Assembly (NCBI GenBank): GCA_945871815.1
Contig: CAMBXM010000026.1
Span: 1 to 32,827 of the forward strand
Length of the DNA: 32,827 bases
Source: Singulisphaera sp. GP187
GTDB taxonomy: Bacteria > Planctomycetota > UBA1135 > UBA2386
Direction: 5' to 3'
The notes under the pieces were generated by a model that worked only from the letters and a program-made list of their open reading frames with translations, was not told the origin of the DNA and searched no databases. Position numbers and translations under genes: made by a program. Numbering within the stretch: position 1 is the first letter of the stretch; every line of letters begins with the position of its first letter. This document shows, one piece after another, positions 1 to 8,727 of this stretch.

Positions 1-211
1 GCTCGAGCCGCAAGTTCATGAAGTGACTGACCACCGCGGAGGCCATCGTCGGCGACGACTTGATGAGCTTGTCGAGGCCCTTCTCGTCGTTGAGTTCGAT
101 CAGCTTCTTGCTGTCGGTCGCAAACTTGGCGATCTCGGCGGCAGACTGCGCCGGAACGGCTGCCAGCGCGAACAGCGCAGCGCAGCACACGTGCAGGATG
201 GTGCGGAACAT
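1..211 (-). CDS. Secreted protein of unknown function, 3' end outside window
   Basis: Only the first 70 codons are present; the frame stays open to base 1. It starts at the ATG at 211-209. Residues 1-23 form a typical signal peptide: a short polar start, a hydrophobic core rich in Ala, Cys and Leu, and a probable signal peptidase I site ending in PAQ. The mature part is charged and helical-looking (Lys-Lys-Leu-Ile-Glu and similar) with no motif I recognise. It lies 66 bases downstream of the rhomboid gene on the same strand, so the two may be co-transcribed. The secretion call is well supported; the function is unknown. Confidence 0.65.
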   Translation of the reverse strand, partial: MFRTILHVCCAALFALAAVPAQSAAEIAKFATDSKKLIELNDEKGLDKLIKSSPTMASAVVSHFMNLRLE

Positions 212-223
212 CGGTTTATGGAC

Positions 224-239
224 AGCTGAGCCGTCAGCT
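224..239 (-). terminator. Short hairpin between rhomboid gene and the secreted-protein gene
   Basis: A perfect 6-bp stem (AGCTGA / TCAGCT) with a 4-base loop lies in the 66-base gap. It is not followed by a T tract on either strand, so it is at best a weak terminator or processing signal and may be chance. Confidence 0.2.
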
Positions 240-277
240 CCGAAACTCTACCGATCGAACGTCCCCGATGCGCGCCG

Positions 278-1147
278 CTACTTCTTGCGGGCACGCTCGC
301 TGGCGCGCTCGAGCGTCTTCCGCTCTGCCCCAGTAAGGGACGGCAACCCTGTGGCCCGGATCTTCGCGAGGATTCGATCGAGTTCCTGCTGCGTGGAGGC
401 CTCCCCCTGCTGCGCCCGAGCAGCGCGGCTGGCAGCCCACTTCTGCCGCATCCCTACGAACAGGCCCGGGCGGTACGAGTACGAAGCGTAGTCCCGAAGC
501 CAGCCACGTCGGTAGGCAAGGAACCCAAACGCGGCCCCGCCGAGGTGGGCACTGTTGGCCACCCCGCCCCTCGAACCGCGCACGATCTCGACGTACTGCT
601 CGTAGGCGCCGACGAACACGAGGATGCCCGCCAATAGCCCGAGCGGCACCGGCACCAGGATGACGATCACACGCATGCGCGGCGCCATGCAGGCGGCATA
701 CACCAAGAACGAGTAGCAGGCACCGCTCGCACCGACCAGGGGCACATCGGCGTAACCAAGCGTCAACGCGAAGGCCAGGTAGAGGAGCGCGCCGACTGCG
801 CCGCCAGCAAGATAGAGCCGAAACGTGCCCCGGTAGCCGAGCGCGCCCTCCGCCATGGTCCCGAAGAAGTAGAGCGTCAGACTGTTCCACAGCAGGTGAA
901 ACGGGTCTTGGAAGGAGTGCACGAACTGGTAGCTCAGCAATCGCACCGCGCCGAGGCCGTAGCCTTCGAGGGCCTTTGCCCACGAGAACGCCAGCCACGC
1001 GCCCTCACCGTTGCCGGTCGGTTCGCTGAGGCGCCCGGCGAGCAACGCGTTGAGCACGAATACTCCGACATTGACCAGCAGCAACCGCTTGATCGCGGGA
1101 GTCAACTCCGGGAAATGAAAGCTCGGGGCCTCGCTGCCGTACGTCAT
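278..1147 (-). CDS. Rhomboid-family intramembrane serine protease
   Basis: This is a predicted inner-membrane protease that would cleave transmembrane substrates within the bilayer. From the ATG at 1147 the protein is 289 aa with about six membrane helices. The catalytic motif GASGACYSF places the nucleophile at Ser141. The partner His201 lies in SAHLGG in a later helix, and the HLLWNS element near residues 84-89 with a following FFG matches the conserved loop/helix 2 region of rhomboids. A soluble, basic tail from about residue 222 ends in a helical segment rich in Arg and Lys, also common in bacterial rhomboids. A GTG at 1198 would add 17 residues, but they look unlike a rhomboid N-terminus. 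The gene is divergent from folD, with the two starts about 70 bases apart. Family assignment is firm; the substrate is unknown. Confidence 0.88.
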   Translation of the reverse strand: MTYGSEAPSFHFPELTPAIKRLLLVNVGVFVLNALLAGRLSEPTGNGEGAWLAFSWAKALEGYGLGAVRLLSYQFVHSFQDPFHLLWNSLTLYFFGTMAEGALGYRGTFRLYLAGGAVGALLYLAFALTLGYADVPLVGASGACYSFLVYAACMAPRMRVIVILVPVPLGLLAGILVFVGAYEQYVEIVRGSRGGVANSAHLGGAAFGFLAYRRGWLRDYASYSYRPGLFVGMRQKWAASRAARAQQGEASTQQELDRILAKIRATGLPSLTGAERKTLERASERARKK

Positions 1148-1215
1148 GGGTACCTTTGAAGCGGAACTGCCGCCGGTATCGTTTTCGGCGAAACCCACTC
1201 CTCATCGCAAGCCTC

Positions 1216-2058
1216 GTGTCAGCCCAACTCATCGACGGCAAGGCCATCGCTGCCCGGATGCGCGCTCGTCTCGCAGAAGCGCGCCAGACTCTCGGCGATC
1301 GCCACGTGCGCCTCGTCTCGCTGCAGGTCGGCCAGAATCCGGCAGCTGCGGTCTACGTGCGCAATCAACAGCGTGCCGCGACCGAGGTGGGCATCCTCAT
1401 GGAAGTCGTCGACCTACCGAAGGGCACCACACAGGACCAGGTTGTTGCGGAGATCCTGCAGCACTCCCGACGAGCAGACGTCGCCGGCATCATCGTGCAG
1501 CGCCCCTTGCCGCCAACGATCGACGCGCGCTCGGTGCAGATGGCGATCGACCCACGCCTCGACGTCGAGGGCATGCACCCGGCAAACATGGGGGCGATCC
1601 TCTATCGCGAACCCATGTTCCCGCCGTGCACGGCGGCGGCGGCCGAACACCTCATCCTCGCTACGGGCATCGACCTTCGCGGCGCCGAGACGGTAGTCGT
1701 CGGCCACAGCGAGATCGTCGGCAAGCCGATCGCGATCCTGTTGCTGCACCGGCTGTCGACGGTGACAGTGTGCCACGTCGGAACCCGCAATCTCGGTGAC
1801 CACACCCGGCAAGCGGACATCCTCGTCGTCGCCGTCGGCAAACCCGGCTTGGTGCGCGGCGACATGGTCAAGCCCGGCGCAGTCGTCATCGACATCGGCA
1901 TCAACCAGCTCGTCGATGGTTCGCTGGTCGGCGATTGCGAGCACAGTTCGGTCGCAGCCGTTGCCGGCCACTTGACGCCTGTGCCAGGCGGCGTCGGTCC
2001 GGTCACGGTCGCCATGCTGTTGCGCAACACGCTGCGCGCCGCCGGCGCCGACATCTGA
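1216..2058 (+). CDS. folD: FolD-like methylenetetrahydrofolate dehydrogenase/cyclohydrolase, atypical active site
   Basis: The FolD family interconverts methylene-, methenyl- and formyl-tetrahydrofolate in the cytoplasm. From the GTG at 1216 the protein is 280 aa, a normal FolD length, and begins like other FolD proteins (SAQLIDGKAIA). An in-frame ATG at 1156 would add an Arg-rich leader untypical of the family. Conserved parts are NPAAAVYV (41-48), VQRPLP (94-99), GHSEIVGKP in the nucleotide-binding fold and the C-terminal TPVPGGVGPVTVA. Compared with E. coli FolD as I recall it, the catalytic lysine of YxxxK is Gln51 (YVRNQ, 47-51). KDVDG is replaced by LDVEG (115-119), and PCTPxG has become PCTAAA. 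Dehydrogenase chemistry may persist while cyclohydrolase is doubtful. It is transcribed alone on the plus strand and convergent with ccsA. Confidence 0.85.
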   Translation: MSAQLIDGKAIAARMRARLAEARQTLGDRHVRLVSLQVGQNPAAAVYVRNQQRAATEVGILMEVVDLPKGTTQDQVVAEILQHSRRADVAGIIVQRPLPPTIDARSVQMAIDPRLDVEGMHPANMGAILYREPMFPPCTAAAAEHLILATGIDLRGAETVVVGHSEIVGKPIAILLLHRLSTVTVCHVGTRNLGDHTRQADILVVAVGKPGLVRGDMVKPGAVVIDIGINQLVDGSLVGDCEHSSVAAVAGHLTPVPGGVGPVTVAMLLRNTLRAAGADI

Positions 2059-2560
2059 GCGTGCACGCAACGCGGCGACACAGGACGTCGGCGCGGCATT
2101 CGCAGACGGCACTGCGCCGGCCTCGCCGAGAGCGCCGCGACGACCCCGCTTGGGAGTGCCGGGGCCATGGCACAACCTCGGTGGCGACCGATGACATGGC
2201 TGGAAGTGGGCCGCGGCCAGAGCGAGCGCTCGGCAAGGCGACGGCAAGGACCTCGCCCCGCTGCGGCATAGAGCCAGGACATCGGCGCACGACCTGCTCG
2301 GGCACCATGCGCAGGGCCTCCGCGCCAGGGGACCAGGGCTCGGCATGTTCTGCAGCGGGTTCTGGTGCGTGCAGGGAACCGAATGCGACTTTTCGACCCC
2401 GACCCGGACCCCTGTGGGGGGGAGCAGGTCGCAGAGAGGCGAAGCCCAAGGTCATCGCCACCCTTCGCGCGCGCCTCGCCGCCTTTGCGTCAAGATCCAG
2501 CGCGCTGCTGGCCACCCCTCAAGGACGGTCGAACGCTGCCAGGGCCTGCTGCGCGATGGC
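2059..2560. other. Gene-free convergent gap between folD and ccsA
   Basis: About 500 bases lie between the ends of two convergent genes. Open frames on both strands here are Arg/Ala/Pro-rich and of the kind GC-rich DNA gives by chance. I looked for the conserved cores of SRP RNA, RNase P RNA and tmRNA and found none. There is a short run of seven G near 2416-2422 but no convincing terminator hairpin with a T tract. Confidence 0.5.
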
Positions 2561-4555
2561 TCAGGACGCTGCGGTAGAGCTGCGGATCGACGGGGCTACG
2601 GCCGCCACGCGCGAGCGCTGCCACAGCACGCCGACGAACCCGAGGGCCGCCAATCCAGTCTGCACGTAGTAGTAGTTGAACAGCGCGACCTTGGTGGCGC
2701 TCGAGAACCCGTAGGCGTGCAGACCGATGCCGAGCAAGTTGACGTGGAACCACGAGAAGGCGACCACAATGCCGATCATCGCCGCGCCAAGACAGAACCC
2801 GAGGTCGCGCACGAGTCCACTCATCCGCGCGTGCAGCAGTGCCACCTGTGCGATGCAGATGAGCAACGCGCCGTTCTCCTTCGGATCCCAACCCCAGAAC
2901 CGACCCCAACTGTCGTTCGCCCACACGCCACCGTAGATGGTGCCGAACACGGCGAAAATCAGTCCAAAGGCCGTGACGCCGTAGGTCGCGCGAACAACGC
3001 CCTTGTGGAACACCGCGTCATCGCGGCGAAACCCGACTGCATTGAGCCACAGCCACGCCGTGCCCAGGAACGATGCAAACATCCCTGCCGCGTAACCCAT
3101 GTTGATCGAGGTCACATGGGTTGCCAGATAGTAGTTCGTATCAAGGACGGCCTGCAGCGGGGCCATTTGGTCCTCTCCACTCTCGACCTCGAACGCTCGC
3201 GCCAGCGCCACCAGTAGCGCACCGAACAACGGCGCCAGGGAGATGGCGACGCGACGGCGTGTAATGACCTCAGTGACGATGGCTGCCAGCACGCCAATCG
3301 ACGCGATGAACAAGAAGGTGTCGTACAGATTCAGGATCGGTGGCCGGCCGCGGACCACGCAGCGCAGCACCACATCGGCAATGAGCATGCACAGAGGTAC
3401 GGACGTCGCGACGAGCCCGGTGAGCCAAAGCCACTTGGATCGTGGGGAGAGCCACCCGAGGGCAACCACCATGATCGCGATCACGAAGTAGTGCAGCGCC
3501 TGGTAGTGCCAACTGGCGGCAAGGTAGTAGTTCTCCAGTTCGACCTTGGCGTACTCGCCGCGCATCGTCGCACTCGCGACGACTGCATTGCGAAACGATC
3601 GCAGCGCCGCACTGCGCGCCTGCGGCTCCTCCGCTGAGATCGCAGCCTGCAGCATCGACAGGACCTCTAGTTGCTGCGCATCCTGCTTGCCTCTCAGGAC
3701 CCCCTCGACCAACGCGGGCAGCGTCGCCCACGTTGGAGCATCGGCTTTTCCAGCACTCGGTGGGAACAGACCGAGCGTGCTGCGCCGCTGCGCCACCTCG
3801 GTCAGGACGCTGGCGAGCAGCATCGAGTTGCCGAGGGCCGGATCGCTGGTGTTGTTGCGATACTGGCGGACAATCTGCGCGAGTTGACCGCCGTGGCGGA
3901 CGACCTCGGCGAAGTCGGTGGTTGTCTTGCCTGCGAAGGCCCTGTTCGGTAGTTCGCCCTGCACGTCAAACGGGGCGTGCATCTGCGACAGCATCGTGAA
4001 CAAGCCGCCGTAGGCATCAACACCGATGTTGGTGCGGATGATGTGGGCCTCGACCGGCGCCTGCATCTCCGGCTTCTTCTTGCTGTAGTTGCCCGCCAGT
4101 TCCCAAAGCGTGTCGACCGGCTGCACACCATCCGGGGTCGCCTGCACGAGTTGGCGGTAGGTCACATACTCGAAGTCGAAACGCTGCCCCGCGTCGTGGG
4201 CCACCCCGATCGCGTCGAGGACATCGACATTCTCGATGCGGAACAATGGGAAGTCGGCGGCCGCATCGGGCTGGAACCAGACCGCCATCAGCCACTCGGT
4301 TGGCGTCAGAGTGATATCGCTCTTCTTGTCCCCGTCGGTGTCCAGCTTCATGTCGCGCCGCCCGTGCACTAGATAGAGCATGTGGGCGGCGTAGGAGGAC
4401 AGCGGCTTGATCCGTCCACCCTCCTGCACCGGCAGCGTCGCCATCGAAGCCAGAGTCTCTGGATCCCATCGCTGGACCGGCAACGGCATGCGACTCTGCG
4501 CTGGCAGCGAGCATGCGGCGAGGGCGAACAAGAACAACGCGAGCGGCGTTCGCAT
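2561..4555 (-). CDS. ccsA: Cytochrome c biogenesis protein CcsA/ResC with large N-terminal extracytoplasmic domain
   Basis: This is the haem-handling half of the System II cytochrome c synthase; with ResB it delivers haem across the membrane and attaches it to apocytochromes. From the ATG at 4555 the protein is 664 aa. Residues 1-22 are a signal sequence that contains a lipobox-like LAAC and then a PAQ site. Residues of about 25-345 form a soluble domain, followed by eight or nine membrane helices. The haem-binding WWD signature is WGRFWGWDPKEN at 550-561, with conserved histidines after it (His604, His613) and another in THVTSINMG before it. Ordinary CcsA proteins are about 300-350 aa, so the N-terminal half is an added domain whose role I cannot assign. 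The start ATG shares one base with the resB stop (TGATG), indicating translational coupling. The frame remains open far upstream inside resB, but the coupled ATG plus signal peptide fixes the start. Confidence 0.9.
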   Translation of the reverse strand: MRTPLALFLFALAACSLPAQSRMPLPVQRWDPETLASMATLPVQEGGRIKPLSSYAAHMLYLVHGRRDMKLDTDGDKKSDITLTPTEWLMAVWFQPDAAADFPLFRIENVDVLDAIGVAHDAGQRFDFEYVTYRQLVQATPDGVQPVDTLWELAGNYSKKKPEMQAPVEAHIIRTNIGVDAYGGLFTMLSQMHAPFDVQGELPNRAFAGKTTTDFAEVVRHGGQLAQIVRQYRNNTSDPALGNSMLLASVLTEVAQRRSTLGLFPPSAGKADAPTWATLPALVEGVLRGKQDAQQLEVLSMLQAAISAEEPQARSAALRSFRNAVVASATMRGEYAKVELENYYLAASWHYQALHYFVIAIMVVALGWLSPRSKWLWLTGLVATSVPLCMLIADVVLRCVVRGRPPILNLYDTFLFIASIGVLAAIVTEVITRRRVAISLAPLFGALLVALARAFEVESGEDQMAPLQAVLDTNYYLATHVTSINMGYAAGMFASFLGTAWLWLNAVGFRRDDAVFHKGVVRATYGVTAFGLIFAVFGTIYGGVWANDSWGRFWGWDPKENGALLICIAQVALLHARMSGLVRDLGFCLGAAMIGIVVAFSWFHVNLLGIGLHAYGFSSATKVALFNYYYVQTGLAALGFVGVLWQRSRVAAVAPSIRSSTAAS

Positions 4556-5877
4556 CAGACAATCTCCGCGGCCTTCGCCGAGTGCGAGCTTGATCCGAGA
4601 TAGCGGGTCAGCTTCTGGACGAAGTGAAAAACGAGCCCGAACAGGATCACGTAGGACGCCCACTTGGGCCAATCGTCGGACGGGTTGCTGGCGACCTCGA
4701 ACACCGAATAGAACGGCGGGCCGCGCATGCCACTCTCCGGGTTCGGCCCCCAACTGGTTTGGAAGAGCACGTGTCCCTCCCGGCGCAGCGGGTGGTTCAT
4801 GTAGATCTCGACACGCTGTTCGCTGTTGTCGTCGAGCACCGAAACCGTGCTGCGGAAGTCGGCGGGAGTCATGGTTCCTGGATGGTCCGTCTTCTGGAAC
4901 TTCTCGAGCCGCACGGCAAACGGCAGATCCCAGGTCACCCGGCGCAGGTCGAGCCCCCAGGTCTGACCACCGCTCTGAAACGTGAATGGCGCGCGGCGTT
5001 CTTCGAACGGCCGCATATCCGCGCCCCACAACACGGCGCGAGACTCTTGACCGGTTGCGCGGTCCTTGACGCTGGCGTAACAGCCGGCTTGGTTCTGTTC
5101 GCGCTCCTTGGCGAGTTCGCGCGGTCGCAAGTAGACGGCAGCGCCACTCGGATCGGTCACAACCGGGGTTGGCGCGTCAAACATCGGGCCCTTTTGCTCC
5201 GGTGCGCAGTTCTCGTACCAGTGGTCGATGACGAGCACGAACGGCAGCTTCGAATCGTCGATGGTGACCGCGCCATCAGCAGCGCGAGCAAGCTCGTCGG
5301 CAGGCATCGTGCGTTCGACCAGATCCGTGCCATCCTGCCGCAGCAGCGCGAGCTCGAAGTCATGAAAGCTGACCATCGTGCTGGTCTGCGCCCCTTCGTA
5401 CAACGCAACATGGCCAGCGTACGAGTAGTGCAGCTTGACGAAACCGGCAACCAGCAGCAGAGCCATGCCCAGGTGTGTGACGAGGATGCCAAAGTTGCGC
5501 CACCTCCACTTGAGCCGAGCAACGCCGCCGACCATCAGATTGGCGAACAGCAAGAGCATCAGCAGGTAGCCACCGGGCAGCGGGATCCGCAGCTTGAGGC
5601 CTTCGAGATACTCGAGACCAAGGCCATGAAGTTCGATGCCGGTGTCGTGCCTGACCAAGAACGACTCGAAGTAGTCGCGCTGCACCAAGAAGAGGCCGAG
5701 TGTCTTCTGGGCCAACGTGCCGACGAACGTCAGCAGCCCGAAGAACAACAAGATCACCACGGTCAGCTTCATCGACGCCAACAACCCCACGACCCGCAGC
5801 AGCGGATTGCGCGGCGACTTGCTGGGCACAGGCGAAGGCGCGTAGCTCGGCGCCGACGGCGTGACGATGGCGGTCAT
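4555..5877 (-). CDS. resB: Cytochrome c biogenesis protein ResB
   Basis: ResB is the second membrane subunit of System II cytochrome c maturation, working with the CcsA encoded immediately downstream. The 440-aa protein has a Pro/Ser-rich cytoplasmic start. Helices follow near residues 28-55 (a KLTVVILLFFGLLTFVGT segment typical of ResB), 103-120 and 130-150. A large periplasmic domain comes next, then a final helix near 410-430 (WASYVILFGLVFHFVQKL). That order of three N-terminal helices, an extracytoplasmic domain and a last helix is the ResB layout. The ATG at 5877 overlaps the stop of the upstream lipoprotein gene by four bases (ATGA), and its own TGA overlaps the ccsA ATG, so all three are probably one transcript. 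Confidence 0.9.
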   Translation of the reverse strand: MTAIVTPSAPSYAPSPVPSKSPRNPLLRVVGLLASMKLTVVILLFFGLLTFVGTLAQKTLGLFLVQRDYFESFLVRHDTGIELHGLGLEYLEGLKLRIPLPGGYLLMLLLFANLMVGGVARLKWRWRNFGILVTHLGMALLLVAGFVKLHYSYAGHVALYEGAQTSTMVSFHDFELALLRQDGTDLVERTMPADELARAADGAVTIDDSKLPFVLVIDHWYENCAPEQKGPMFDAPTPVVTDPSGAAVYLRPRELAKEREQNQAGCYASVKDRATGQESRAVLWGADMRPFEERRAPFTFQSGGQTWGLDLRRVTWDLPFAVRLEKFQKTDHPGTMTPADFRSTVSVLDDNSEQRVEIYMNHPLRREGHVLFQTSWGPNPESGMRGPPFYSVFEVASNPSDDWPKWASYVILFGLVFHFVQKLTRYLGSSSHSAKAAEIV

Positions 5878-7556
5878 CCGTCACTCCGCTTCAAGGTGGC
5901 ACAGAACTGCAGGAAGTTCGCTCGCTCCAGTTCGACGTCGGCGGCGACGCCGAGGAACTTGCAGAACACAATTCCCTGTTCGGTCTGTCGCACCGCGACC
6001 AGGAGTCGCATGTCGGGACGCTTCTGACCAGCCATCCCCTGGTGCTCGCCCTTCAAGTCGAGCAACACAGCCTCACCGCTGAGCATGGGGACCCTCGGCA
6101 AGGCCGCGATCCCGGCGGCATCGGGCACCGGCGCTGCGAACTCACCACACCAGACCCCTAGCATCTGCGCGATCTCCCCGCCTAGTTGCCCAACGTAGCA
6201 CTCGCCGTCCTTGCCAAATCGATGGCGCAGGAGTCGCGATCCGGTATCGCCAAGCGGCGGCCAAGTCGCCGGAATCGTCGCCGCGAACGGCGCCGCAGCA
6301 GCGTCGGCCCCACTGGGTTGCAATGGTGGCCCGCTCGTCGGCGCCGGCGACACGCCAGGCGACACTACCGGTTGCTGTGTTTCCGGCAGCGCGCTGCTGG
6401 CCTCTCGGACCGAGGCGGCAACCTCAAGGAAGTGGGCGTACTCGGCTTCGACCACAGTCTTGGGGCCTACGAGTTTCAGCGTGATCATCTCGTCGTCCGT
6501 CCCGCCAACGAGGCCAAGAAGCTGGAAGCCTGGCTTCGCTTCGCCACCCATGCCGCGGAAGTCACCGCTCACGCGCACGAGCCTAGCACTCTTGCCGACC
6601 AGTGGATGCTGGGGCAACGCGTCGAACTCGGCCTGCGTCATCGGCTGCTGGCCGAACTGCGAGGCGATCCAGCGATTCGCATTCGCAAGCAAGCCGCCAC
6701 GAAGCCCGCCGGCAGTGAGGTAGCACTCTGCGTCACTACCAGCGATACGCCAGTTCAGTTGCCGGAACGAACTCGGCGGTTGAGTTGCCCAGCTCGTCGG
6801 CGCATTCGCGACGTAACCATCGCCGACGGTCAAGCCGGTTGCGTCCGCAGCGGGATTGTTGCCCACAGACGACGGCTTCGCGTTCGGAGCTGCCGATCCA
6901 CCTCGGTGAATCGACGCTGCCAGCGCGAGAAACCGTGCGCTCTCGGCCTCGACCAGGGCCTTCGGGCCGGTCATCTTCAACGTGACCATGTCCTCATCGC
7001 TGCCACCGACGAGACCAAGCAGTTTGTAGCCTGGCTTCGCTTCGCCACCCATTCCCGCAAACGAGCCCTCGATGCCTACGAGCGCCGCCGACTGCCCGAC
7101 CAACAGGTGCCGTGGCAGAGCATCGAACTCAGCCTGCGACATCGCCGTCTGTCCAAACTGCGTGACGACCCAGCGGTTGGCATTGGCGAGCAGGCCACCG
7201 CGCAGGTTGCCGGCGCTCAGATAGCACTCGAGGCTTGGATCGCTGGAAAGCCGGTAGTTGAGCTGGCGGAACTCGCTCGTCGGCAACACAGCCCAGCCCT
7301 GCGGCGTCTCCGCAGTGAAGGCAGTAGCTCCGCCGCCCTGACCCTGCGGCGCTGCCATGGGCGTCTTCGTGGCGGTGCCGCGCATGTCGCCAAGGCCGAA
7401 TCGACCACGCTGGTCGAGTCCGAACTCGGTCGGTCGCTGCGCATTGGTCACACGATGCTCGACGCTGAACTGCGCCGGGGATTGCTGGCGACAGGCGCCA
7501 AGAAGTCCGAGTGCGAGGAGCACGCCCGCGAGAACGCCACGGCTGGTTGGAATCAT
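5874..7556 (-). CDS. Lipoprotein with three tandem copies of an uncharacterised domain, coupled to resB
   Basis: From the ATG at 7556 the protein is 560 aa. A signal peptide ends in the lipobox LLGAC with Cys22 as the predicted lipidated residue. Three copies of a domain of roughly 130 aa follow at about 87-217, 255-385 and 429-556. Copies 1 and 2 share W..P....FRQLN.R, ECYL.AG.LRGGLLANANRW, QAEFDALP, GMGGEAKPG and LLGLVGG. Copy 3 is degenerate but keeps ECYV, ALP, GMAG and FLGVA. I recall similar GG-LLAN-NRW domains in uncharacterised bacterial proteins but know no function. The gene is the first of a unit with resB and ccsA, overlapping resB by four bases, so a role with cytochrome c or the periplasmic membrane face is a reasonable inference. 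A GTG at 7574 is an alternative start. Confidence 0.85.
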   Translation of the reverse strand: MIPTSRGVLAGVLLALGLLGACRQQSPAQFSVEHRVTNAQRPTEFGLDQRGRFGLGDMRGTATKTPMAAPQGQGGGATAFTAETPQGWAVLPTSEFRQLNYRLSSDPSLECYLSAGNLRGGLLANANRWVVTQFGQTAMSQAEFDALPRHLLVGQSAALVGIEGSFAGMGGEAKPGYKLLGLVGGSDEDMVTLKMTGPKALVEAESARFLALAASIHRGGSAAPNAKPSSVGNNPAADATGLTVGDGYVANAPTSWATQPPSSFRQLNWRIAGSDAECYLTAGGLRGGLLANANRWIASQFGQQPMTQAEFDALPQHPLVGKSARLVRVSGDFRGMGGEAKPGFQLLGLVGGTDDEMITLKLVGPKTVVEAEYAHFLEVAASVREASSALPETQQPVVSPGVSPAPTSGPPLQPSGADAAAAPFAATIPATWPPLGDTGSRLLRHRFGKDGECYVGQLGGEIAQMLGVWCGEFAAPVPDAAGIAALPRVPMLSGEAVLLDLKGEHQGMAGQKRPDMRLLVAVRQTEQGIVFCKFLGVAADVELERANFLQFCATLKRSDG

Positions 7557-7704
7557 GGAGCTAGATTGCAGCACTTTCTCCTAGCCGCCGGCAGATGCCA
7601 ATTGGCTAGAACTGGGCGAAGGTAAGGCCGGAGTTCTGCTGCCCGGACCACTGCAGTTCCGTCAGGGCTACTGCATTTCCGCGAGGGTCTGACGCCCTCT
7701 TCTG

Positions 7705-8727
7705 TCACAGCCGACGGCTCAGGACAAATCCGGCGATCTGCGAGAGCGCCGCGCGTGCAGGACCACTTGGCAGCGCACTGAGGGAGGCCTGCGCCTTGGC
7801 AACGCGCCGCTGCGCTTCCTCCATCGAGTAGGCAACGGCGTGTTCGAGAGGGAATTCCGCGCGCAGGCGCCGCAGCGCCTCCTGCTCGGGCAAACCAAGG
7901 ACTTGCTGCAACCGCTCACCGCAGGCCGGGTCGCGCTGCAGCATGTAGAGCAGCGGCAACGTGATCTTGCCCTTGCTCAGGTCCGTGCCGAGTGACTTGC
8001 CGACCACTCGCTCGTCGCCCTCAAGATCGAGGCAGTCGTCGACGATCTGGAACGCGATGCCGAGCTCGAGGCCATACTCCTCCAGCGCCCGCAAACGGGA
8101 CTCGGTCCCGCCAGCATAGTGACCGCCGAGACGACAGCCGGCGGCATAGAGCGAAGCGGTCTTCTCGGCGATCACCTGGAAGTAGCGGTCTTCGGTGAAG
8201 GCGAGGTCGAAGCGGTGCAGGATCTGCGTGATCTCGCCCTGACAGATCACGCGCACAGTCTCGGCTAGCCAGCGTGCGCACGCAGGGTCCGGCAGCTGCA
8301 CTGCCATGTGAAAGGCCTTGGCATAGATGTAGTCGCCGAGCAACACCGCAACTTCGACGCCCTGCACGTGGTTGACTGTGGCGATGCGTCGGCGCATGCC
8401 TGCGCCATCGAGGACGTCGTCGTGAACCAGGGTCGCGGTGTGCAGCAGTTCCACCACCTTGGCCACCTGGACCACGTCGTCACTCAGCTGACCACCGTGG
8501 TTGCTGCCGCGCGCTGCCATGGCCGCGAGGAACACCATCACCGGCCGGAGTTGTTTGCCGCGATAGCCGCTCACGTGCTCGACGAGCGGCACCAGATCGC
8601 GCTGCTGAGGCGCAAGATCGAGGACGAGTTCGCGGTTGAGCCGATCGAGCTGAGGACGCACCAAGGCGATCAGGTCGTGCAGCGGCAGAGTCTCGGTCAC
8701 TGGGTTTCTCGGGTCAGGTGCCGGCAT
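7705..8727 (-). CDS. Long-chain polyprenyl diphosphate synthase (IspB/HepT type)
   Basis: A trans-prenyltransferase that extends an allylic diphosphate with isopentenyl-PP to a long chain, probably the side chain of a respiratory quinone. From the ATG at 8727 the protein is 340 aa, typical for octaprenyl/heptaprenyl synthases. It shows GKQLRP (58-63), the first aspartate-rich motif DDVLD (103-107) and the second, DDCLD (230-234), with GKSLGTDLSKGK (243-254) after it. The first motif has the spacing DDxxD without the two-residue insert of bacterial farnesyl-PP synthase, which fits a longer product. The frame is open to a GTG at 8835, but the added 36 residues look non-coding. It is the last gene of the isoprenoid/nadK/tatA block, 228 bases after tatA. 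Exact chain length cannot be read from sequence. Confidence 0.9.
   Translation of the reverse strand: MPAPDPRNPVTETLPLHDLIALVRPQLDRLNRELVLDLAPQQRDLVPLVEHVSGYRGKQLRPVMVFLAAMAARGSNHGGQLSDDVVQVAKVVELLHTATLVHDDVLDGAGMRRRIATVNHVQGVEVAVLLGDYIYAKAFHMAVQLPDPACARWLAETVRVICQGEITQILHRFDLAFTEDRYFQVIAEKTASLYAAGCRLGGHYAGGTESRLRALEEYGLELGIAFQIVDDCLDLEGDERVVGKSLGTDLSKGKITLPLLYMLQRDPACGERLQQVLGLPEQEALRRLRAEFPLEHAVAYSMEEAQRRVAKAQASLSALPSGPARAALSQIAGFVLSRRL

Noticed and set aside
2003-2515. 170-codon minus-strand frame in the folD-ccsA gap
   Set aside because: Arg/Ala/Pro-rich composition, no motif, and it runs into the folD gene; no sign of coding.
4624-7625. Long plus-strand open frames (467 and 479 codons) opposite resB and the lipoprotein gene
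   Set aside because: They are rich in Arg, His and Gln, lack motifs, and lie exactly antisense to well-supported genes; GC-rich codon use produces such shadows.
7649-7691. Imperfect repeat of ACTGCA.TTCCG between the lipoprotein and prenyl synthase genes
   Set aside because: Only about 15 of 20 bases agree and there are just two copies; likely chance.
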